The notes under the pieces are model-generated. The model worked only from the letters and a program-made list of their open reading frames with translations, ran no database searches and was not told where the DNA came from. A program made the translations under genes and the position numbers. Positions 33,480-46,104 of a stretch of DNA of 64,000 nucleotides are shown here, piece after piece. Origin of the DNA: Lenzites betulinus (lineage: Eukaryota; Basidiomycota; Agaricomycetes; Polyporales; Polyporaceae); NCBI GenBank assembly GCA_022264855.1, contig JABYQU010000009.1:62001-126000 (forward strand). Direction: 5' to 3'. Numbering within the stretch: position 1 is the stretch's first letter; each line of letters opens with the position of its first letter.

Positions 33480-34255
33480 ATGCAGCACGTTTTACCGTCA
33501 AACTGGGGCAGGCCTCCCAACAAGGTGTTTGACCTGTATGCCACTTACCCCATCCATCAACGGCCCGCGACCAAGGACTCCTTTGCAGATGGCGTTCGGC
33601 ACACACAACGAAGCATTGTAACAGGAACATCCGTCTTTGCCATCAAGTACAAGGATGGCATGATGACGGCCGCAGACAACCTCGCAGAGCCATACGGCAC
33701 CCTCACACACTTCAGGGAGATCAAGCGCCTGCACCCCGTCGGCACCTCCACCATCATCGGGGCCTCTGGCGCCACGTCCGACTTCTAGGCCATCCAGTCA
33801 CTGTTCGACGAGGTCGTTACCGACGGGTTCACTCACCAGGACCGGCGCGACCTCGGGTCCTCCGAGGTGCACAGGTACCTTTCCTGCATCATGTACGTCC
33901 ACCACTCTTAAGATTAACCTGCTCTAGAACTTCATCCTCGTCAGCAGCTCCCACATCCGCAAACAACTCGTCGGCCCGGTACGTCAACCTCCGCAATACG
34001 ACCTAGTACTCCCTGCTGTCCATTGCGACCGGCTACGGCGTGTATATCGCCGTGCCCCTCCTGCGCGAGGCCGTTGACGGGCAGGAGGACACGCTCTCCG
34101 AGGCGGACGCACGCGCGCTCATTCACAACTGCATGCGTGTGCTCCGAGTCTTCTACCGCGACGCGCGCTCGCTCGACAAGTGCCAGCTCGCGACCGTCAG
34201 CGCCGCCGCCGTCTCCATCTATGCGCAGATTCAGATCGAGACGCAGTGGACCCCT
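33480..34255 (+). pseudogene. Dead copy of 20S proteasome beta subunit (beta-7, yeast Pre4 / human PSMB4 type)
   Basis: The reading from ATG 33480 gives an N-terminus with NWGRP, then IVTGTSVFAIKYKDGMMTAADNL and the RLHPVG / GASG strand, characteristic of this non-catalytic ring subunit. A TAG at 33786-33788 sits where Gln follows SDF in family members. A second stop follows SEVHRYL near 33910, part of the middle is missing, another TAG lies near 34003, and the C-terminal ATGYGVYIA and REAVDG-x-DTL blocks are still readable to about 34255. It lacks most introns expected of a functional gene here. Flanked by copies of a GGAGGCAGCAACCTTATT motif (about 33380 and 34305). Confidence 0.8.
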
Positions 34256-35153
34256 CTGCGCGCCCCGCTGCCGCTGCCTACATGCGCAGGCTTTCCGAAG
34301 GCCCGGAGGCAGCAGCCTTATTCCAATCAAAGGGTTGGTGCGCTAGGCCCTTTGTTGACCCCAAACCTCCACCGGCGTTCTCAAGCAGACTACCCTATGC
34401 TACCCCAGAGCCCTTTTCTTGAGCGAGCAGGCCAACCGCAGACCGGTGCACTGAGCAGGATGCCGAGCCCTGGATCGTGTATGGATTGTGTGGAGGCGAG
34501 ACGCGTGATGAGGGCTTCGAGGAGGGCTACCGGAACTACCTTGGACACTGCAAGACTCGACGATGTTCAGAGCTCTGATAAATTCGACGCGGACATGCCT
34601 GCCACCTTCATTTGCGCTGCACACGCACTCAACCAGGATCTCTTGGTCCTCTGCCCTCTGCTTCCCTCTTCTCTCTGTCGTCCACCCCACGTATTCTTTT
34701 CCAGCCTCATCGTTGCCTCCAAGTCCGGTGCTTCCACGCGAATTGCGCTCGGGAGAAGCGCATAGCGCAGAAGGTCAGTCGCTGCAAACAATTGTGGGCC
34801 AGCTCCCTGTGATGATCGTCCTGACCCACCCGTCCTTTCTAGCGTCCTATGTGCAACCACGACCTGCTTGTCCCGCCCCCTGACCCCGCCCCTCCTGTAC
34901 CCCCTACTTCACTGCCGCACATCTTATGGCCACAGCTGTGGCTACGAGCGCGTACAGCTGGATCCGCCTGCGTCAATGTAGGTACCCATCTTGCATATGT
35001 CAAGTCCATTGCTCGCTGAGCGCAACTGTACCCGTCCTTGTGTGAAACGGCCTCCCCGCACATGCTAACCCTTTTTCCCAGCCCGCCCGTTCAATGGGAG
35101 CTACAGCGCGCACTCGGCGCCATGAACGGCTAGTATGACTCCATGTTCATGAG

Positions 35154-36140
35154 GTGACTGGAGCATGGCTTCGAGGTGTCGTCGTGGTCCATTATAATAC
35201 TAGGTCCGTCGTACTTGTCAACGCCGCCCACGCCATCCCCATTCCGACAATTCCGAAGGCCACGCGGTCTAGATATGGACGCTTGTCGACCTTCAGCACC
35301 ATCTTGTCCTCACAAGAGAAGGCACGTCTCACAGGCGTGGAGCTCATCAGGCAGATCAAGTGAGACCCCATAGGTTTTATATATGCTATCGTTGCTCTGA
35401 TCCTCTCGTGTATAGCACGTTCCTCCTAGGTGGCCAAGAGACGACAATGTCTGCGCTCTCACGGATGCTCCACATCCTCGCGCTCGAGCCCGACGCGCAA
35501 TCACGGCTACGCAGCGACTTCCGGCGTGCCAGACTAGTGCAACTCGGCGCGGGCGCAGAAACGGCAGACGACTGGAAGTGCGTAAGCCTGCCGTATGACG
35601 TCCTCGTCGGCCTGCCGTTCCTAGACACAGTTGTACGCGAGACGCTACGTCTGCACCCGCCGACGAACATGATGAATTGAGTGTGAGCCTCTCTGGCGCC
35701 GACCTTATCCACGCGTTGCACTGAGGCTGACGCTACGCCGACAGCGCAACGAGGGACACTGTCCTCCCCCCACTGCAGCATCCTGTGCGCGACGTCCGTG
35801 CCTATACCAAAGGGCACGAATGTCATCATCTCCATCCTCAGCTCGAACCGCAACCTGCGCGTGTGGGGCGAGGACGCAGATGGGTGGTGCCCGACGCGGT
35901 GGCTCACTGCGACGGGGGAGCGTGTCGGCGCGGGGAGGGACGCGAATATGGAGTTCGGCGACGAATCGGGTGCCCTTCCGGGAGATGGGGCTGGAGCGGG
36001 GGCCAAGGCCGGTGACGTGAAGTACCCGGGGTGTACGGTGGGATGTCGTGTAGTGGGTTGTCTGAAGTTCATCTTGGAAGCTAACTGGAGCGATGTTAAC
36101 AGCAAGACGTTCTTGGGCGGGAACTGCACGTGCATGTGAG
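35154..36140 (+). pseudogene. Cytochrome P450 pseudogene (C-terminal half)
   Basis: The I-helix oxygen-binding motif reads LLGGQETT near 35425 and the K-helix ExxR reads ETLR near 35650. The later block VPIPKGTNVIISI and VWGEDADGW (near 35797-35890) is typical of basidiomycete P450s. A TGA at about 35678 replaces the Arg expected in NRVATRD. There is a one-base frameshift between the HPV and VPIPKG blocks. The heme loop is degraded to TFLGGNCTC near 36100, with no clear conserved F-x-x-G-x-R-x-C-x-G. The N-terminal half is not recognisable. Confidence 0.72.
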
Positions 36141-36882
36141 TCAACTCATTCCTTCAATCACTCATGTTTGGCCTTACTGATTATCTATGAGCAGCTCGTC
36201 GGAAAGCAGCGCAACGACGCGCAATTTACTTGACCCCATTTGCATATTTGGATCTGCTGAGAATAATCGTACAATGCACATACTGTACGCCTCACCTAGT
36301 AATCTTTCACTGGTGCCATCCACTATGCTGATCCATACATGCGACGGGAGCCACATCATACTGAAGCCGTCCGTCGAACGACACTCTACTCTGCCAGTAC
36401 GGCTAAGGCTTCGCGGGTATGGTGTGCAACTCATCCTTTGCTGCAGTCAGTTCCAGTCGCATGTGTTTGCAGTAGGTTTCTTCACCTTGCTTTGTTACTT
36501 ATCCTGCGAGGCGAACACTTATGCAAGCCAGATAACAGCCAATAAGTCTAGGCTGTACTACTCATTGACAGGGATGGCAGTCCAAGAGGTCTAGGATCAT
36601 CCAGGAGTACGATCATGCAGGCAAAATGTCTAGGAATTGAGGAACCTACCAGAAAACAGACAGTAACGTTCAGTAGCAGCCAGACCCTTGGCAGGAAGTG
36701 ACGGTACGTACAGACATCCACAGAACGACCTAGGAATATGTCAGCAATGGCTAAGAATGTCCAGCATCGCGCAGGGGCCTCCAGCAATGGCTAGGAACGT
36801 CCAGAAATCGCCAGGGAGTGCCAGGACGACCGAGAGCAAGCCAGAAGCACACAGAGATATTTGGCAATTTGCTGATGTACAA
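36141..36882. other. Degenerate repeat stretch downstream of the P450 relic
   Basis: From about 36590 to 36840 the words CCAG, GTCTAGGA, CAGCAATGGCTAGGAA and ATGTCCAG recur at about 25-35 bp spacing, suggesting a decayed tandem repeat. No gene supported. Confidence 0.4.
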
Positions 36883-37626
36883 CACATCCCTTCGCAAGCT
36901 TCTCGCTCAGCAGACGATCTGAAAGAGACATCGTCCTCCCAAGGCCGGGGAAGTAGTGAAATGTGTGCCACCGTACCTGGATGTGTACGATCGATATTCG
37001 CATCGACGTCCCTGTGGGACTCGATGTCATTGGCAGAAATTGCTGCATTGGCGGAGCGACATGGTTTGAAATATATCGTTGCTTCAGGTGCTCTTTGGGG
37101 TGACATTATCGGTCACATGTTAAACAGTGGCCGATAGACAGGCCGTCTGTGATCTACTTATGCTGAGCAAAACCGATCCATGTAAGTGCTCGTTAGCCTC
37201 AATGCTGCTTCTTGTCTGATTTCGATTAACACCAGGGTCTGCCGGTAAAAGTCTCCGCGCTTCGCGCTCTTCCATGAATCTCAACTACATATCCGATGCT
37301 CGAACGGTGTAAGGAGACAAGTCGGCTATGGCCCACCTCACGCCGTTCGACCTCGCTGTGGACGATATCGTGTTGGTGGAGTTTTATTGCTACCGTCGAT
37401 GCCTACCTGAGTTGGGCAATCACCGGAGCCCGGCGTGGCAGTCATGGTTCACTGCTTTCCAACTGCAGGCACTCTCCGTCCTCGTTCGATCTCTTCGCCC
37501 TCAGTCTCTACCTCCTACTACGCCTACGATATCATTTGTATTGTAACTTGCCATGTCTTCGCGAGATTGACTGTTTGACATGAGGTACCGGGTGATGCCG
37601 CTCGTCGGCGCTAATAGATTTATATC
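36883..37626 (+). repeat. Left member of a dispersed direct repeat
   Basis: 36883-37080 matches 47011-47205 in the same orientation at roughly 80% by eye (shared CTCGCTCAGCAGACGATCTGA and GTGTGCCACCGTA). A second shared segment, TGAGGTACCGGGTGATGCCG and onward, is at 37581-37626 here and 47530-47575 there. The sequence between the two segments is not clearly alignable. A frame at 37328-37546 encodes a short peptide beginning MAHLTPFDL with a D-D-I-V-L-V-E strand, reminiscent of a small domain in uncharacterised basidiomycete proteins. I cannot support it as a gene. Confidence 0.6.
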
Positions 37627-38385
37627 TTATCCCCGGTACCTCTAGGTACTGGGTCTTCAACCCCAGTGAGAAACGGACATATCCGGGGCTAGCAACATGT
37701 AGCGGGAGCTATACACTATCGGGCGCTATGTGTTGCTAGAATGTGATAGATATCCCGCCCGCTGCTATAATTGACACTAGCAATATATATCACTTTATGC
37801 CCCCAGACAGCAGATGCTATCCACAGCCATACGGATATATTGCGCTACACAGCGGCATATACACCTGCGGTACCAGCCAACCAGGCATCCGAAACATCCC
37901 GTACTGGCCCGGTCTGTACCACGCCCGCGCCCACCCCGCGCCCACGCCCGCACCCGCACCCGCTCTCGCCCCGCGCCCGCGCCCGCACCCGCCACCGTCC
38001 TGCCCACGCGCCGCCCCCACCCACTGCCACGCAACCGTCGTCTCACATACCTCGTGACCTAGTTAGCAATGTACGGGCCCGACGTCAAGTCCCGCGAACG
38101 ATCCAGTCCGATCTGAGACTTGCAATGACTCGGAGCGGGCGGAGAAGTCGCGAAGTCCTAGCGTGCTGCGGCCTAGGTTGGTGTGTTCCGAGTCTCCAGA
38201 CTGATACTAGTAATGTGCTTGTGGTATTTGAGGCTATCCGTGGTACCTAGTATGGTGTGAGTTGGCAAGCAAACATGGAAATATAAACGTGGTCATACCT
38301 GCCACAGACTCGGACACAAAGCCAAGTACGCATGGTTGATGCTCCCTACGTCGGCATAGCTGCGAGTTTCTTTCAGGAATATCAG
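37627..38385. other. Interval upstream of the Tnp2-region genes
   Basis: Contains a C-rich Pro/Ala-coding-like simple repeat near 37920-38000 (CCCGC motif). No gene recognised. Confidence 0.35.
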
Positions 38386-40381
38386 TTACGGATCCGTGGT
38401 ATGCAAGTATGCACGTACATCGGCCAGCTGCCCCTTTTCTTTCATGTCCCGCTTGGCCCCGACTCCAAGGTCCTTGTATATGGTGTCGAAGTCGGTCTTG
38501 GTCTTAGTGGGATTCTCGGCTGCCCAGTACCGCGCGCAGATGTCCCTGGTTGCAGCGAGTGAGATATTGCACGACACTAGGCTCAGGTGGTTGCACTTAC
38601 TTTGGTTTATTAAATAGCAGCGTGGGCGGCCACTCCTTTTTGCCGCGACGAGCACGCGTGCATGTGGTGATGGCAACCGGTGCCTCTGAAGGACCCGGAC
38701 CGATGGGAGACGGCTCCTGGGTAGGCGTCCACCAGTTTGCGCTGCGGATGGGCGCATGGTAGTCAGCATATAGTAGTGGCAACGCCAGCTCGTCAGCGAT
38801 ACACGTAGTACTCACAGTGCATCCGGCAATTGACTGGGCTCACCGCTGACAGCAGTAGTATCCTGAGGGACCATGAGTGTGGATGATAACCGGTGATTGA
38901 GGCCCGGATAACACTTACAGAGGTCTCGTCATTCGCTGACGGGGCGCCTGTACCGCAGTCCGTGATCGTGGGTGCATCTGCGCCCGATGTCGTCGTTGAT
39001 ATAGATGTGAATGGGGTAGTTGCATCCGTGATCGCCGTAAGGCACGCCCGCTTGGGTGCAGGTTCCATCTCCATGTTGGTTGGAGTGTCGTCGGAGTTGG
39101 GAGATTTGTGCGGTGCGGAGGATGGCGGCATGGACTCAGAATCAGGCACACGGGACTCAGGAGGGTTGTCGTCGATGAGCCACTGAGCTTGTTCGAGTAG
39201 TGCCGCGGGTAAGAAACCGCTCTCCTTGCCTTTTCCCTTGCTGAACGATTTCTTGTTGTGCTTTTGTGTCGTGTCTGTGTCGCTCTTGCCAAGGTTTCGC
39301 TGCTTCCATGCGGGGTAGACCATGATCGTGAAGAGTTCGCTCTTCCAGTTGTTCTCGCAGAGCTGTAATTCAAAAGACTGCGAGCGCATCCAGCAGTTAC
39401 ATGCCTGTTTGATATCGGTGCAGGCAGCGCCCTGCCATTTCGACGGGCAGATGTTCTTGGTTTTCAAGAGGCGACAGAAGTCTCGGAAGTGGTGGCCAAG
39501 CTCCTTGATGCGATGCCCGCTAACCGCTGTACCGTCGGTGTGAGTGATAAAGCCAAACCGAACGTTCTCGCCCTTTGCCATTCGAGAACTTCCACGCGGA
39601 CCCGTCGGCTTGCCTGGCTCAAGCGCGTCCTCATCATCTGCTTCCCCCCAGTCCTCGCGGTACCAGTAGCGGGCCTAGAATCCATGTCAGCATGTAAATA
39701 TACCGCATATATGCACACTAACCTCCGGGAAGTCGCCAAGCTGGCGGGGAACATCATGGAACGTCCCATCATTGTTTCTTCTGGTGACATATTTACCTTC
39801 ATCACGGGTACGCTTGCTCCCGTGGTACATGTTGTCGCCATTCGCAGATGACCGGTGTGCCAACGGCGCGTTGCGGAGCTCCATATTTTCTTTTTCGAGC
39901 TCAGCCATCTTTGCGAGCAACTGCTGGAAAATAGTAGTCGATGTGATCATTGGTGTACCCGGCGCCGATGGTCCCCCACCGGGCAGTAGGCCCAAGGACT
40001 GCTGTCATGCCACATTAAATCAGTGCATATATGCGAATAAAAATGTGTTACATACGGAAAACCCGTCTTGATAGGTGTTCCTGAAGCCTCCAGTCCCTGT
40101 GCTAGGTGTGCATGGAGTGTATGCTGCAGAGGACCCGCGACTGATTCCCTCGAGGTGGGAGTTGTTTGATCGCTGCCAACACAAGGTTAGATGGGTATTC
40201 CCCACAGGTATACAGACCCTACAAGTGAGAAGCTCAAGGGGTCAGCTCCTGGCAGAATTGAGGGAGATTCCTGCAATGCGTCGCCGCTGCTGAATATGCT
40301 GGATGTACTTGCAGTACGGGCAAGGATGCTTTGGGCTTGTGCTAGAATCTCGTACTCTGTGGTGCTCCTCGGGTCGTTCAT
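38386..40381 (-). CDS. H: uncharacterised nuclear-type protein beside the Tnp2 transposase
   Basis: Not assigned to a family. Likely start ATG 40381. The frame continues through exons near 40381-40215, 40165-40055, 40000-39725, 39680-38930, 38815-38630 and 38575-38386, separated by introns of about 50-60 nt. Visible features are a short coiled coil (KMAELEKENMELRN, near 39900), a compact central region with paired Cys and Trp (near 39400-39550), a Lys-rich stretch with K-G-K-G-K, an acidic/Ser-rich linker and a C-terminal block ending in a lysine-rich helix. It may be an accessory ORF of the CACTA element or a host gene; the sequence does not decide. Exon ends are approximate. Confidence 0.5.
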
Positions 40382-40585
40382 ACCTGTTTTTTAATAAGTT
40401 ATTCTAAGAGAAATGGCAGAGATTGGTCGTGCTAGCAGGAACGAAGGAGGAGGAAGACGACGAAGACAACACGTCGATGCTTGTGCGACGCATCGTTCGT
40501 GCCAGGTCACGTGATGGAAATATTACCTTAAGCGTCTTGACACTGTGCGACTACGCCACGCAAGTCTGCGTGAAGTCGTGCTACC

Positions 40586-41648
40586 ATGTCGTCTCACTCC
40601 AGCTCCTCGCCTGCACCAGCCATTTGTTTGCGCTCAAGCTCTGTTCCGTGCTCTCCTGCTGGGTATGCACAAGACCCTCAAGAGCACTATAGCCTCCTGC
40701 TGGATGTCGAGGTGTGTGGGACATGGGAAACACAGTGCGTATCCGTCTCCTCACGGAGTTGTGTTTATTCTTAACATACATCATAAGGCCTCTGTCGGCA
40801 GCAGACTACGACGAACAGTACCTGCTCAAGGCATACAATCTAAACCTGACAAAATCGCTGGGAAAGGGCTCGGAAACCGCCATGTGCACCGCTCCCATCG
40901 CACGTGCTAATCTCTTCGTGCAACGCATCCTCGACCTCGCGAAGATATCTGCGCAAATAGCCTGTGAGCTTCAAGACGAATCTATTGAAGATTACGACTA
41001 CACTAGGGTCTACAAAGATCTGACTGCAAGCTTCGACCAGGTAGCTGCATTGCTGCCCTCCCCTGCGCCGCTCCAGACTGCTGAGACTCTCGACAATCTG
41101 GTGCCCCAACTCGTGCCCCTCTTGCGGAAGCCCTTACTTGAGAGTCTTCAACCTCGCCTTTTGAAAGATCTACGGCAGCCTATAGCTGACGAGCTCTCCA
41201 TCCCTCTGCAAGACGCCATCCAAGCCATGATCTCGGCCCAGCAGGACACTCTGTGCGCCCAGCTCCATCGTCCGCTCCTTGATAACCTTGAGACTGCCTT
41301 GGACGACATGCTCTCCAGGAAGCTCGTGAACATCCGGGCAGATCTCGAAGGCGTCCTTGGCTTCTCCCTTATAGGCCCGCTGACAACCTCCGTATACGAG
41401 CGCCTTCAAGCATGACTCCCAGCACGACATGGAAGTTTGACGGTCTGTACTGCCATTGAACCATGCCTGCCTTGCTGACTATTGCCTGCCAACAGCCCCC
41501 GCCTCTCGAGGATGTTCCATCTGGGTCTCGCCTCGCAAAGCGATCACACTCCTCTGATCTGAGTGCTGAAGCCCCCGCACATAGAAAACGATCACGCTAT
41601 TCAACTGCTTACAGAAGCTCTGTTCAGGAGGACGATAACCAGGAGTAA
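40586..41648 (+). CDS. I: uncharacterised helical protein with basic C-terminus
   Basis: Function unknown. The proposed start is ATG 40586, in a Ser-rich N-terminus, spliced across about 40738-40790 into a long exon that reads to about 41390. That exon is almost entirely amphipathic helix, with PL-x-x-L and LL-x-x-L spacing. An intron from a GTATAC donor near 41391 to CCAACAG near 41498 would remove the TGA at 41413 and add a basic tail containing K-R-S and RKRSR, a likely nuclear signal, to stop 41648. It converges on the Tnp2 gene with only 38 bp between stops, so both could belong to one element. The first splice junction is uncertain. Confidence 0.48.
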
Positions 41649-44600
41649 TTTCTCTACATTATACATGTATATCGTGCAGTGTTGTATCATATCATCTCGT
41701 CTCCGTCCGGGTCATCAGGATCCGGTCCCATATTATCCTGTACCGCACCTCCCATCAATGCGACGTCCAGCCCGACTTTCTCAACAACAAAATACCGCTC
41801 CCCGTACATTGCGTCTGTGTTTGGGTGTTCAGACTCCGCACGAGTGATAGGGAGGGGTATCATGGTGACTACAGCCATGATTTCCGTAACGTTAATGACA
41901 CGAAGGGCACGGTTACCCCGATATGTGCACGCTAGTAAGGTGTTCATCGACTCGTTAAGGATTGCGGGGTCAGGATCCGAGTAGACTGATACGAGGGCCA
42001 ATGCACATGGCTTGTTGTCGATAGTGTATCGAAAGAAGTATTGCACCTCGGCAAAAATGTTTCCTCGCAGCTGTGGTACAAGTATGATTAATATATGCAC
42101 GTAGAAATGTTTAGATAAATGTGCTCACCTTGACCATGCGTGCGCGACGAGCGTGTCGCCCACACGCCTCCCAATCACACTCTTTCCATGCGCAGCGCAC
42201 CACCTGCGTGTTGGGGAGGCGTACTCGAGCCCAGCGTTGGACGCGGGGGTCCCATGTCCCCGCAGCAGCATGATTGATTGAGCGGAGGTATGCCGTGATG
42301 GCGTCGCACTCAGCAGGAGCATGAATCCTCCCCGGTCTCTTCTCCATTGCGCGCAGGAGGACGAAGCCTTCGCCAAGACTGATTGCACCTCGGGGGAGAC
42401 CTTCGTGGTCCGCGAACTCCGGGAACATCGCCTTGAGCGCATTCGCCTGGCACCGACGCAGCGCACGTTCCGAGACATTAGCATATGGTGTGACATGTTG
42501 CTTAATCTCGCGTGTGATGTTCCCAATATAGTTTTCGATTGCCCACTGTGTGTAGAGGGATCCGGGACCGATGCGAAATGCCTCGGGCACGATGTAGGTA
42601 GTTGCGTGCAAGCTTTGTCGTACGAAGTGGAGCCGTTCCTCTCGGCGCTGGTAGTATAATGTTTCAAACTCCTCGGCATGAGCAACAAGGAGTTCGTGGG
42701 CTTGCTGAAGCTGGGCACGAGGGAGCTGGCACTGCAAAACAATCCGGACACCGAGAACGAGCTTGCAGAAGTGCTTATAGTAATGGGGTTTTTGAATAGC
42801 GCGCAGGAACCCAGGGAGAAATCCATACACATAGGTAAGAAACTCCCAAGCCTTGTATCCACTCGATATCTTCTCAGCAGGATTGCGCGGAGGGCGGTCG
42901 AAGGATCCAGGGAGGTACTGAGTTGCATCGGCCACGAGCTTGCCATGTGCTTTCCAGACGGCCGGGTCACGAAGGCAGGCCCAGTCCCATGTGTCCTTGT
43001 CATCAGGGGCGTCATGTGGGAGAGTCGCACGCAGGAGACTCAGGATAAGATCAGGGAGGTTCAAGGCAATGAGATGCATGAGATCGGCGGGGAAACATCC
43101 CGGAACACCGAGGGACCGCGTGAGTCCACCAAATATACTCGGTTTCGAAATCCCAGTCTCCACGCGGTTACGCTGAAACGCAGCCTGTGTGGGCGACTGC
43201 TCAACTCTCTCGAGAGCTGCATGATAGCGCTGCACTGAAGACCCTCGTGCAGCCGGATTCGTGCGCACAGAATAGTCAGGATGGGCTGCGTGTGGACTGG
43301 AGGGGTTGTGGGGGCGTAGCATCGCAGGATAGTATGTAATGGATGTGGACTTGAGTCGGCTGAGCATCTCGCAGTAGAGGCGACAGCCGTGGCGCCCTAG
43401 ATGACCCACAAGCCCACTCAGGTATGTCATACCAGGTCCATCGGCACCCGCAAAGAGCAGATAGATGTATGAACGATACAGGCGGTCCTCCGCTGCATTC
43501 CAGATTGGGAGCGCAACAATTTGAAGTGTGGCGACATGATAGAGGCCGGGGAACATGAATGAGTCGACGTTCTTCGGCTTCTTAGGTCCGCCAATGACCC
43601 CACCAGGAATGATGTAGCGCTTCTTGTAACGCCGATCAGGGGAGAGGTCGAACAGGATCCAGATGTAGAACCAACAGTCAGATTGTTTTGATTCATATAG
43701 CTGAGCGCCGTTGAGAGAGAGCATGACCGCGGAGTCGTCTGGGAGAATCTTGCCATCACGGGCAGCTTGCACGTACTCCGACCCTGAGAAGACATCCTCG
43801 AGCACTTCCTGGACCATGGCAAGGGGAAGTCCGAGGACACGCGCAGTGTGTTCAGCGCGGTATCACATGTGCTGTGCATTCTCCGGAGACGCGGACATGG
43901 CCTGGAGCTGCGGGCCGAGGGGATAGGTGTGAAAGGTTCGTCGAGCGATCTTCTTGCCGCGCCTCAGGTCGACCAAGTCATAGCGCGACTGGTTGCAGAA
44001 TGGGCAGTGCTCGAGCATGCTAAAGGGGCCCGTGTACCCAACACAGCTGTCCACGCACATATCGTGGATGATCGCCTCGATGCCGGTGAGCTCTGCCACA
44101 AGACGCTTGACCTGCTCATACGTTGGAATTTGATTATTGTCCTCGGGATGGAGCTCGACCATCGCGGTGCAATGATCCGCGTAGTTTGCCTCCGAGGCAT
44201 CCCCACGCGCAAGAAACATACGCAGGCCTGCCCTCTGATAGCGATTCATTGTAGGGGTCTGCTGACGGGGATTCCGCAGGCGATAGATTGATTCAGCTGA
44301 CATGCCTGACGCCTCGAGTGTGGCGTGACGCATCAAATAGACGAATTCTTGGGCGGTGCGGAGTTCCTTCAGTCGAGCGTAGCGAGGTGCGTCATTGTCT
44401 TCAGTGTGACCATGCTCGGGATCAGGGTCTGGCAGGGGCTCAGGTGGGTTGTTCGGGTTTTCAGGCAGATCCGGGGGTGGAGGGTCTGGTAGAGGGATAG
44501 ACGGCGGCCTGACTGGGGGACTCGGCCGGCCGCGGGGCTCTTCGACGGGTTCAGGAGGCAGAGACACTCCTCGAGCAGGCTGCCTAGGGCTAACTGGTGT

Positions 44601-44975
44601 CTGCGCGCGTGCACCAGATGGGCCTGCGGACGGAGCGGCCTAATGTCATATAACATATGTGAGCGGTTGTCTCGATAAGCATAGAGGGAATATACCTGTA
44701 AATTTTACCGTGCTCTCTTCGTTTGCGGGTTCATCTCGGCTTGCAATCCACTCGGTGCTGCGCTAGGAGGATCTTGCGAATTCTGCGATGGGCGTACGCC
44801 ACGGCGTTCGCGTTCTCCTGCGGTCGGGCGCATATGGAGGAAGGCCTCCGGGCCTGTGCGATATTGGCGGTGGGAGTTGTACGTGCATTTGTTCACTGCT
44901 GTCGCCACCCCGCCGCATACTTGACGGCAACTGCATATGTACTCCCGAGTGTTGTCCGCCTCCTCATCGGCACCA

Positions 44976-44980
44976 GGAGG
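44976..44980. repeat. Target-site duplication GGAGG, left
   Basis: The five bases before the left LTR are GGAGG, identical to the five after the right LTR (46100-46104). Five-base duplications are typical of LTR-retrotransposon integration. Confidence 0.85.
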
Positions 44981-45187
44981 TGTTAACTTTAGCGCCCGTT
45001 GGTATCAAGCGCCTCCGCTCGGTCCGAACAGCGATCGATAGATTAGATCGAGTTCCCTTATATACATGGCTCTGAAATGTATGTACGGTACGCGTTTGCA
45101 ACGAGACCCCCATCCCCATCGCTCTCTCTGTCGGTCTCAAGCCAAGCGCGCCGCTCAACGTCCCTGCGGCAGCCCCGAAACTTCACA
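44981..45187. repeat. Left LTR, 207 bp
   Basis: Begins TGTTAACTTT and ends CTTCACA. Matches the right LTR except for one base (CGGTCC here, CAGTCC there), which implies recent insertion. Contains TATATAC near 45060 as a possible promoter. Confidence 0.9.
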
Positions 45188-45892
45188 CAAACGCGTCTCC
45201 TCTGCACGAAGGATAATTCGCGCATGCCCGGTGGGGCCGAAGCCACCCGCGCCCGGCACGCTGAACTCGCCCAACCCCGCGCAGACTCGTTTACTCGTGT
45301 CTAGCCGCCGCCACCGCTGCCGCCGCTGTTCCCGTCCCCCCCCTCCTGCACGCCGTCGTCCCCCGCACGCGTCCGAACCCGCCGCCGTCCGTGGTGTGCC
45401 TGCCCCCTCTCTGCCGCGTAGCTGGCACTGCCGCACGCCTGAGCCCCAGTGTACGTCCTCCGTCGACCCACGCCTCGCACCCCGAATCTCGTACGTCCCC
45501 CGTCGACCCGCACTTCGCACCCCGAACCCTTGCGTGCCCGCAGCCCCGCACCTCGACCCGTGCATTCGATCCTCGTATCCGATCCTTGTATTCGATCCTC
45601 GACCCCGATCCGCGTATTTGATCCTTGTTTGCCCTCGATCCTCGACTCGATTCTTGACCCTCGACCCACGTTTCCTCGCCCCCGATTCACGACCCACACC
45701 CCATCTCGATTCCTGCACCTCACGTGTCCCGACACCGTCCTCGATCACTGTTGGAGTATCGGACTGGTTTTGGTATGATCCTGTTGATGTTGCTGTTGAC
45801 GTTGAGTGTCCCTTTTCTCTGAAATTGGTATGTTTGCTTTTGCCGCCCCCCCCTTCTCATTGCTCCCCCTCGCTACGTCGCTTGTAGGGGTG

Positions 45893-46099
45893 TGTTAACT
45901 TTAGCGCCCGTTGGTATCAAGCGCCTCCGCTCAGTCCGAACAGCGATCGATAGATTAGATCGAGTTCCCTTATATACATGGCTCTGAAATGTATGTACGG
46001 TACGCGTTTGCAACGAGACCCCCATCCCCATCGCTCTCTCTGTCGGTCTCAAGCCAAGCGCGCCGCTCAACGTCCCTGCGGCAGCCCCGAAACTTCACA
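45893..46099. repeat. Right LTR, 207 bp
   Basis: Same length and ends as the left LTR, with one mismatch found. Confidence 0.9.
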
Positions 46100-46104
46100 G
46101 GAGG
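46100..46104. repeat. Target-site duplication GGAGG, right
   Basis: Matches 44976-44980. Removing the element and one copy restores the Tnp2 reading frame. Confidence 0.85.

Larger units (their letters stand above)
44981..46099. mobile_element. Miniature LTR retroelement (TRIM-like), 1,119 bp
   Basis: Two 207-bp direct repeats with TG...CA ends flank 705 bp of internal sequence, and the whole is bordered by GGAGG on both sides. The internal part has no gag, protease, reverse transcriptase or integrase. It is C-rich, with recurring CGATCCTCG and CACCCCGAA words. A short purine run (GTAGGGGTG) precedes the right LTR. No clear tRNA primer site was identified after the left LTR. With no coding capacity it would have needed proteins from another element. 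Orientation is not certain. Confidence 0.88.

Noticed and set aside
32585..33788. Ala/Arg/Pro-rich proteins of 260-320 residues
   Set aside because: Translations of GC-rich minisatellite running into the proteasome relic.
45066..45887. 273-residue protein in the LTR element
   Set aside because: It spans the LTR and C-rich internal repeats. No gag or pol motif; amino-acid composition follows the simple repeat.
44981..46099. Direct repeats as CACTA subterminal repeats
   Set aside because: The TG...CA ends, 5-bp duplication and restored reading frame identify an LTR insertion instead.
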